From positions 310,001-374,000 of the forward strand of contig JADCBP010000001.1 of the NCBI GenBank assembly GCA_020253445.1: 64,000 bases of DNA. The letters are read 5' to 3'. How positions within the stretch are numbered: position 1 is the stretch's first letter; every line of letters begins with the position of its first letter. A program made the position numbers and the translations under genes. The notes below the pieces were generated by a model. That model saw only the letters and a program-made list of their open reading frames with translations. It was not told the DNA's origin and ran no database searches. This DNA is from Methylobacterium sp. GTDB taxonomy: Bacteria; Pseudomonadota; Alphaproteobacteria; Rhizobiales; Beijerinckiaceae. Positions 58,834 to 64,000 of this stretch are shown here, piece by piece.

Positions 58834-59929
58834 CGCGCGCCTCGAAATCGATGCGGGGGTCGATATAGGTATAGGTGAGATCAGTCAGCAGCGTGATGAC
58901 CAGGCCCATCAGCGCGAAGATGTAGAGGGTCGCGAAAACCACCGGATAATCACGCCCCAAGGTCGCCTCGTAGGAGAGGAGCCCCAGGCCATCGAGCGAG
59001 AAGATCGTCTCGATCAGCAGCGAACCCGTGAAGAAGGCGTGGATGAAGGCACCGGGGAAACCGGCGATCACGATCAGCATCGCGTTGCGGAAGACATGGC
59101 CATAGAGCACGCGCCGCTCGCTCAGGCCCTTCATACGGGCCGTAAGCACATATTGCTTGCGGATTTCATCGAGGAACGAATTCTTCGTGAGCAAGGTGAG
59201 TGTCGCGAATTGCGAGAGGATCATCGCCGTCAGCGGCAGCGTGATGTGCCAGAGGTAATCAAGGATTTTTCCACCCAGCGAGAGCTGCTCGAAATTCGAG
59301 CTGGTGAGGCCGCGCAGCGGAAAAATCTGCCAGAAGGAACCGCCGGCGAAGAGGACCACCAGCAGAACCGCGAAGAGAAAGCCGGGGATCGCATAGGCTA
59401 CGACAATCACGCCGCTGGTCCAGACATCGAAGGCCGAACCATCCTTCACCGCCTTGCGAATGCCGAGCGGGATGGAGATCGCGTAGGCGATCAGCGTCAT
59501 CCACAGGCCGAGGGAGATGGAAACCGGCATCTTCTCGAGGATGAGATCCACCACGCTGGCGTCGCGGAAGAAAGAACGCCCGAAATCGAAGCGGGCGTAA
59601 TCCCACACCATCTTGAAGAAGCGCTCATGCGCGGGCTTGTCGAAACCGAATTGTCTCTCGAGTTCCTTGATGAAGGCAGGGTCGAGCCCTTGCGCACCGC
59701 GATAGCTGGAGGTCGCATCGCCCGCCCCGGCGCTCTGGCCGGCGGCCCCGATATCGCCGCCGCCACCGCCCACGCGGTTCGCGCCGCTCGCATCCTGCCC
59801 CTGCAACTGCGCGATGATGCGCTCGACAGGCCCGCCCGGCGCGAACTGGATGATGACGAACGACAAAAGAAGAATGCCAAGCAGGGTCGGCACCATCAGC
59901 GCGAGCCGGCGCAGGGTATAGGCCAGCAT
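58826..59929 (-). CDS. yejB: ABC transporter permease YejB
   Basis: 367 residues. DppB-type permease: [19 protein letters not shown] at the start, a Gly/Ala-rich periplasmic insert ([21 protein letters not shown]), and the EAA loop [27 protein letters not shown]. The ATG at 59929 overlaps the yejA stop (TGATG). The insert is longer than in E. coli, a low-complexity segment. Confidence 0.94.
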   Translation of the reverse strand: MLAYTLRRLALMVPTLLGILLLSFVIIQFAPGGPVERIIAQLQGQDASGANRVGGGGGDIGAAGQSAGAGDATSSYRGAQGLDPAFIKELERQFGFDKPAHERFFKMVWDYARFDFGRSFFRDASVVDLILEKMPVSISLGLWMTLIAYAISIPLGIRKAVKDGSAFDVWTSGVIVVAYAIPGFLFAVLLVVLFAGGSFWQIFPLRGLTSSNFEQLSLGGKILDYLWHITLPLTAMILSQFATLTLLTKNSFLDEIRKQYVLTARMKGLSERRVLYGHVFRNAMLIVIAGFPGAFIHAFFTGSLLIETIFSLDGLGLLSYEATLGRDYPVVFATLYIFALMGLVITLLTDLTYTYIDPRIDFEARDV

Positions 59930-61854
59930 CAGCGTCCAAGCCTCTGCGCCTTGGACGCATCCCGCCACCAGGTCGCCATGGCGACGCTGGTCGGCGAGCC
60001 GGCCAGGGGCGGAATGGGCCCGGGCCGCTCGAACATGTCCCAGAAGGCGATAAAATGTTCGCCCGTATGCCAGGCGGGAATCCAGTAGCGGCCCGCGCGC
60101 AGCACGCGATCAAAGGCGCGCGCGGCGATGGTGATCTCCTCGCGGGTCCTGGCGGCGATGATGGCCTCGATGAGGGCATCCACCGCCGGGTCTGCGATCC
60201 CTGCGAGATTGCGCGAGCCCGGCGTCTTCGCGGCCTGCGAGCCGAACAGGGCGCGCAGGCTCTCGCCCGGCGCCATCGACATCACGAAGCGGGCCGAGAG
60301 GATGTCGAAATCGAATTCCTGCTGGCGCTTCTGGAACTGCGAGGGATCAACCACCCGGATCGCCCCCTCGATGCCGAGCAGGCGCAGGTTCTTGATGATC
60401 GATTCCGTGTGCCGGCTGATGGCATTGTCGAATTCGAGGAATTCCACCTCCATCTTCGTGCCATCCGGCAGGCGCAGAATGTTGTCCGGTCCGCGCCTGG
60501 CGCCCGCCGCATTCAGAAGCTGAGAGGCCCGGCGCAGGATGTTGCGATCCTGCCCCGAACCATCGCTCTCGGGCGGCGACCAGGGCTCGCCGAACACCTC
60601 ATCCGGCACCTTGCCGCGCAGGGGTTCGAGCAAGGCGAGTTCGGCCGGCGAGGGCTTGCCCTCGGCCCTCATGGGCGAATTCTCGAAATAGGAGGCGGTG
60701 CGCTTCCTCAATCCGAACATCAGGTTGCGGTTCACCCACTCGAAATCGAGCGCGAGCGCCATCGCCTCGCGCACGCGCGGATCGCGGAATTGCGGGCGGC
60801 GGGTATTCATGAACCAGCCCTGCGTGCCCGAGGGGCGGCCATCCACCGCCGTCTCGCGCTTCACGCGGCCATCCTTCATGGCGGGAAAATCATAGCGCGT
60901 CGCCCAGATCAGCGAGGTGAATTCCTCGCGGAAGGTGAAGGTGCCGGCGGTAAACGCCTGGAAGGCCGCCTCGCGATCGCGGAAATACTCGTAGCGGATG
61001 GTCTCGAAATTTCCCTGCCCGATCGAGACCGGAAGGTCCTTCGCCCAATGGTCGGCCACGCGGCGGAAGCTGATGGAGCGGCCGACATCCACCTTGTCCA
61101 CCTTGTAGCCCCCGGAGCCGAGCGGGCTCTCGAGCGTGCCGGCATCGAAATCCCGCGTGGCATAATGGGCCTTCGAGAAGATCGGCAGCGAGGCCGCGAC
61201 CAGCGGCAATTCCCGGCTGCGATTGGGCGCGAAGCGGATTTCGACCTCGTCCGGCGCGATGGCCTCGGCACCGAGCACGCGCTCCAGCGCGATGCGATAA
61301 CCCGCATGGGCCTTGTTGCTCTTCAGCGTTTCGAGCGTGAAGACCACATCGGCCGCCGTCAGCGGGCTGCCATCATGGAAGCGCGCCTGTGGCCGGAGCT
61401 TGAAGCGATAGCGCAGGCCGTCGGTGCTGCGGCGAACGCTCTTCGCCACAAGGCCGTAGAGTGAATCCGGCTCATCCAGCGAACCGGTCATCAGGCTGTC
61501 GTAGATCAGCCCCATCCCCGCCGCGCCATTGCCGCGCATGGAAAAGATGTTCAGCGTGTCATAGGTCGTGAAATTCTGGTTGCCCGAGAGAGACGTGATC
61601 TGGGTCGAGAATTCGCCCCCCTTGGGCGCATCGGGCTTCACGTAATCGAAGCGCTTGAAATCCCCCGGATATTTGAGATCGCCGAAGATGGACATCCCGT
61701 GGCTCTCTGGCTCGAAACCCGCGGAATCCGCGCCCTGCGCTTCCGCGCGTTCATGCGGCAACAGGGTGGAAACGCCAATGAGGGCCGCGCCGGAGAGAAA
61801 CCTGCGCCGCGACAGGCTCAGGCGGGTGGCCAGCTCGATCGGATCTTCCCTCAC
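59929..61854 (-). CDS. yejA: ABC transporter substrate-binding protein YejA
   Basis: 641 residues. GTG start at 61854 after ccgggagcatcgcacc, which puts a Tat signal ([20 protein letters not shown]) close to the N-terminus. An earlier start at 62040 would add 62 residues that cover a hairpin and is rejected. SBP family 5 pattern with [29 protein letters not shown] and [27 protein letters not shown]. It binds oligopeptides or microcin C-like compounds. First gene of yejABEF. Confidence 0.93.
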   Translation of the reverse strand: MREDPIELATRLSLSRRRFLSGAALIGVSTLLPHERAEAQGADSAGFEPESHGMSIFGDLKYPGDFKRFDYVKPDAPKGGEFSTQITSLSGNQNFTTYDTLNIFSMRGNGAAGMGLIYDSLMTGSLDEPDSLYGLVAKSVRRSTDGLRYRFKLRPQARFHDGSPLTAADVVFTLETLKSNKAHAGYRIALERVLGAEAIAPDEVEIRFAPNRSRELPLVAASLPIFSKAHYATRDFDAGTLESPLGSGGYKVDKVDVGRSISFRRVADHWAKDLPVSIGQGNFETIRYEYFRDREAAFQAFTAGTFTFREEFTSLIWATRYDFPAMKDGRVKRETAVDGRPSGTQGWFMNTRRPQFRDPRVREAMALALDFEWVNRNLMFGLRKRTASYFENSPMRAEGKPSPAELALLEPLRGKVPDEVFGEPWSPPESDGSGQDRNILRRASQLLNAAGARRGPDNILRLPDGTKMEVEFLEFDNAISRHTESIIKNLRLLGIEGAIRVVDPSQFQKRQQEFDFDILSARFVMSMAPGESLRALFGSQAAKTPGSRNLAGIADPAVDALIEAIIAARTREEITIAARAFDRVLRAGRYWIPAWHTGEHFIAFWDMFERPGPIPPLAGSPTSVAMATWWRDASKAQRLGR

Positions 61855-61941
61855 GGTGCGATGCTCCCGGTTCAGCCGAATCACTTTCGGCAGCTTTTCC
61901 GAGACTATGGTGCGCGGAACGGTGAAGGCCAGAGGCCGGCT

Positions 61942-61964
61942 TTGTCTTTGCGCAGCAAAGACAA
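61942..61964. repeat. perfect 10-base stem-loop in the yejA leader
   Basis: ttgtctttgc (61942-61951) and gcaaagacaa (61955-61964) form a perfect stem with a 3-base loop. Flanking gccggc copies at 61935-61940 and 61980-61985 could pair around it. It lies between the yejA start and the cycM terminator. Confidence 0.7.
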
Positions 61965-61987
61965 CCGAAAAGGCCGGGAGCCGGCAT

Positions 61988-62011
61988 GAAAAAGGCCGGT
62001 TTCCCGGCCTT
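61988..62011 (-). terminator. terminator of cycM
   Basis: On the minus strand an 8-base stem (aaggccgg/ccggcctt, loop gaaa) is followed by TTTTTC-type sequence. It starts 30 bases after the cycM stop and should end its transcript before yejA. Confidence 0.75.
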
Positions 62012-62040
62012 GTTTCGCCATTCCCCCGAAGAACCGGCAA

Positions 62041-62592
62041 TTATTGCGGCAGGGGCGCCGGCGAATCGGCCTGCTGACGCATATAGGCGATCAGGTCCGC
62101 GCGCTCGTCCGGCCGGGCAATGCCCGCGTAGTTCATCGAGGTGCCGGGCAGGTAGGCCTTCGGGTTGGCGATGAAGGCGTCGAGGGATTCAAAATCCCAT
62201 TTTTCGCCCTTGGCCGCACGCTCCTTCAGCGCATTCGAATAATTGAACCCGGCAGCGGAGCCCTTCACGCGGGCCACGACATTGTACAGGAGCGGGCCCT
62301 GGCCGTTCTTGCCATCCTTCGTGAACTGGTGGCAGGCGGCGCATTTGCGCGCAGCGGTGGCGCCCTTCTCCGCGCTCGCCGAAGCCAGGCGCTTCGCGAT
62401 CGGCTCGGCCTGCTGCGGTGCCGCCGGCGCGGCGGCAACCGCCGTCTCGGCCTGGGGCTCGGGCAATTCATAGCCGGCCCTGGTGATTGGCTTCTGATGC
62501 ACCAGCATGCCCGACAGGAAGCCGATGCCCATCGCCAGCGTCAGCATGCCGAGCACGGCACCGGCGACCTTGTTAATCTCATTCGAACCCAT
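62041..62592 (-). CDS. cycM: membrane-anchored cytochrome c (CycM type)
   Basis: 183 residues. N-terminal uncleaved helix ([22 protein letters not shown], about 9-30), an Ala/Pro/Glu-rich linker, then a class I cytochrome c with the heme site CAACH at 84-88 and a Met ligand in GTSMNYAGI. CycM carries electrons from bc1 to cytochrome aa3. The order with kdsB and pheA is typical of Hyphomicrobiales. Ribosome site cgaggggcgagc. Confidence 0.93.
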   Translation of the reverse strand: MGSNEINKVAGAVLGMLTLAMGIGFLSGMLVHQKPITRAGYELPEPQAETAVAAAPAAPQQAEPIAKRLASASAEKGATAARKCAACHQFTKDGKNGQGPLLYNVVARVKGSAAGFNYSNALKERAAKGEKWDFESLDAFIANPKAYLPGTSMNYAGIARPDERADLIAYMRQQADSPAPLPQ

Positions 62593-62721
62593 GCTCGCCC
62601 CTCGGCCTGCACGTCCCATGGGCCGGCGCAATGCCGGCGGACCGAAATGGGGCATTCACGTTTTCGCGCGCCCCGTCAAGCGGACTTCACTATCCGCCTC
62701 ATCGAGGGGCTGAATACTCGC

Positions 62722-62750
62722 TTTTCAGGGACGAAGGCAACCCGTATAAG
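62722..62750 (+). promoter_or_regulatory. sigma-70-like promoter for kdsB
   Basis: TTTTCA (62722-62727) and TATAAG (62745-62750) are 17 bases apart, 65 bases before the kdsB start and in the divergent gap after cycM. Four and five of six bases match the consensus boxes. Confidence 0.55.
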
Positions 62751-62814
62751 CGCGCGCAACCGTGCTACCTTTGGCCGCTCGGTGCCGGCCTTGCCCGCTT
62801 GCGGAGCTTTCTTC

Positions 62815-63549
62815 ATGTCCGACCCGCTGATCGTCATCCCGGCCCGCATGGCGGCCGTGCGCCTGCCGGGCAAGCCGATGGCCGATATCGGCGGCCAGCC
62901 GATGATCGTGCAGGTCTGGAACCGGGCGGTGGAATCCGGCATCGGCCCGGTGATCGTGGCGACCGATGCGCCTGAAATCGCCGAGGCCGTCCTCAGGGCC
63001 GGCGGGCAGGCGGTGATGACCCGTAACGACCACCCTTCCGGCTCCGACCGCATCCATGAGGCGGTGGAGAATTACGATCCCGACGGACGGCACGATGTGA
63101 TCGTCAATGTGCAGGGCGACCTGCCCACGATTGATCCGCGCATCATCGCGGCCTCGCTGCTGCCGCTGGCTGATCCTTCGGTCGATATCGCGACGCTCGC
63201 AGCCGTCATTCGCCGCGAGGAGGAGAAGACCGCGAGCCACGTGGTGAAGGCCGTGGGCTCCCCGCTGAACCCCAGCCGCATGCGCGCACTCTACTTCACC
63301 CGCGCGACAGCCCCGTTCGGCGAAGGCGATCTCTTCCACCATATCGGGCTCTATGCCTATCGCCGGAATGCCCTGCGCCGCTTCGTGAGCCTTCCGCCCT
63401 CCCCGCTGGAAATGCGCGAGAAGCTCGAACAATTGCGCGCCCTGGAAGCGGGAATGCGCATCGACATCACCGTGGTCGAAACCGTTCCGCTCGGCGTCGA
63501 TACGCCCGAGGATCTGGAGCGCGCCCGCGCGCTGATCGCCGGGCGCTGA
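62815..63549 (+). CDS. kdsB: 3-deoxy-manno-octulosonate cytidylyltransferase
   Basis: 244 residues. Activates Kdo with CTP for lipid A-core synthesis. Motifs: [47 protein letters not shown], and [17 protein letters not shown]. The start at 62815 begins the fold. An open frame back to 62044 is only the shadow of cycM. The ribosome site (gcggagctttcttc) is moderate. pheA follows 11 bases after. Confidence 0.95.
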   Translation: MSDPLIVIPARMAAVRLPGKPMADIGGQPMIVQVWNRAVESGIGPVIVATDAPEIAEAVLRAGGQAVMTRNDHPSGSDRIHEAVENYDPDGRHDVIVNVQGDLPTIDPRIIAASLLPLADPSVDIATLAAVIRREEEKTASHVVKAVGSPLNPSRMRALYFTRATAPFGEGDLFHHIGLYAYRRNALRRFVSLPPSPLEMREKLEQLRALEAGMRIDITVVETVPLGVDTPEDLERARALIAGR

Positions 63550-63560
63550 AGGAGAAGAAC

Positions 63561-64000
63561 ATGAAAAAGGTCATCGCCTTCCAGGGCGAGCGCGGCGCGA
63601 ATTCCGAAATCGCCTGCCATGAGGTCTATCCCGGCTGGGAGGCCCTGCCCTGCCCCACCTTCGAGGATGCCTTCGCGGCCCTCGGGGACGGCACGGCCGA
63701 TCTCGCGATGATCCCGATCGAGAATTCCATCGCGGGCCGCGTGGCGGACATTCATCACCTGCTGCCGAAATCAAGTTTTCACATCATCGGCGAGCATTTC
63801 CTGCCGATCCATTTCCACCTCATGGCGGTGAAGGGTGCTACGCTCGAGAACATCAAAAGCGCCGAGAGCCACATCATGGCTTTGGGGCAGACGCGGCGTT
63901 TTCTGCGGAAGCACGGCATCAGGCCGGTGACGGCGGCGGATACGGCCGGCTCTGCCCGGCATGTTGCGGAAGCCGGGGACCCGACCCGCGCGGCCATCGC
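63561..64000 (+). CDS. pheA: prephenate dehydratase, cut by the window edge
   Basis: First 146 codons only. Ribosome site aaggagaagaac. MKKVIAFQGERGANSEIACHE is the family start, and IPIENSIAGRVADIHHLL carries the prephenate-site pattern. The TRF motif and ACT domain expected further on would lie beyond base 64000. Converts prephenate to phenylpyruvate for phenylalanine synthesis. Confidence 0.93.
   Translation, partial: MKKVIAFQGERGANSEIACHEVYPGWEALPCPTFEDAFAALGDGTADLAMIPIENSIAGRVADIHHLLPKSSFHIIGEHFLPIHFHLMAVKGATLENIKSAESHIMALGQTRRFLRKHGIRPVTAADTAGSARHVAEAGDPTRAAI

Overview
The window is 64 kb of GC-rich, densely coding chromosome, with codon use and gene order typical of an alphaproteobacterium, most likely order Hyphomicrobiales (Rhizobiales). 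The evidence is a three-gene fbcFBC cytochrome bc1 operon, the cycM-kdsB-pheA order at the right end, the CCA-transferase/DUF6111/CoA-pyrophosphatase/DUF1285 block, a moxR/DUF58/DUF4159 operon, and a formate dehydrogenase locus with DUF3305/DUF3306/DUF6352/DUF6505 genes. I see no rRNA, tRNA, CRISPR array, prophage or insertion sequence. The genus is not identifiable from what I can see.

Layout. 0-10 kb holds housekeeping genes: pth, ychF, a double-hotdog MaoC protein, apt, petABC (minus strand), trmL, hemF and cca. 9.7-11.3 kb is a minus-strand operon of DUF1285, a Nudix CoA pyrophosphatase, DUF6111 and cca. 11.5-18.4 kb is a four-gene moxR/DUF58/DUF4159/large membrane protein operon. 18.4-21.6 kb has a GNAT acetyltransferase, a metallophosphoesterase, a YbaK-like protein and a thioredoxin-reductase-like ferredoxin-NADP reductase.

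21.8-37.2 kb is a formate dehydrogenase/molybdenum-cofactor island. It contains fdhD and mobA (plus), moeA and mobB (minus), the three structural FDH subunits, a small Tat-signal protein and a TorD-like chaperone with an N-terminal helix-turn-helix. Upstream is a tight five-gene operon of poorly characterised proteins (DUF3306, DUF3305, DUF6352, DUF6505, a biotin/lipoate-ligase-like protein). A divergent 686-residue multi-cluster iron-sulfur protein follows. Together these should make, mature and wire up a periplasm-facing, cysteine-type formate dehydrogenase. This island is the most interesting part of the window, because half of its genes have no assigned function.

37.2-40.1 kb carries a WD40-cytochrome c fusion, tusA and a YeeE/TsuA-type thiosulfate transporter. 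40.1-44.2 kb looks like a decaying sugar-utilisation locus: an OpgC-like acyltransferase, an orphan solute-binding protein, a PfkB kinase, and two deletion scars (a TPP-enzyme remnant fused N- to C-terminus, and an aldolase/YitT junction). 44.2-52.1 kb is a purine module: xdhABC, a guanine-deaminase-like enzyme and an NMT1/THI5-type ABC transporter. 52.1-56 kb holds an FAD-linked oxidase, a quinone oxidoreductase, a HAD hydrolase and a retropepsin-like protease. 56-61.9 kb is yejABEF. The right end is cycM, kdsB and a truncated pheA.

Two other molybdoenzyme-related points tie the window together: FDH and xanthine dehydrogenase both need the cofactor that mobA, mobB and moeA help to make, and all lie within 30 kb.
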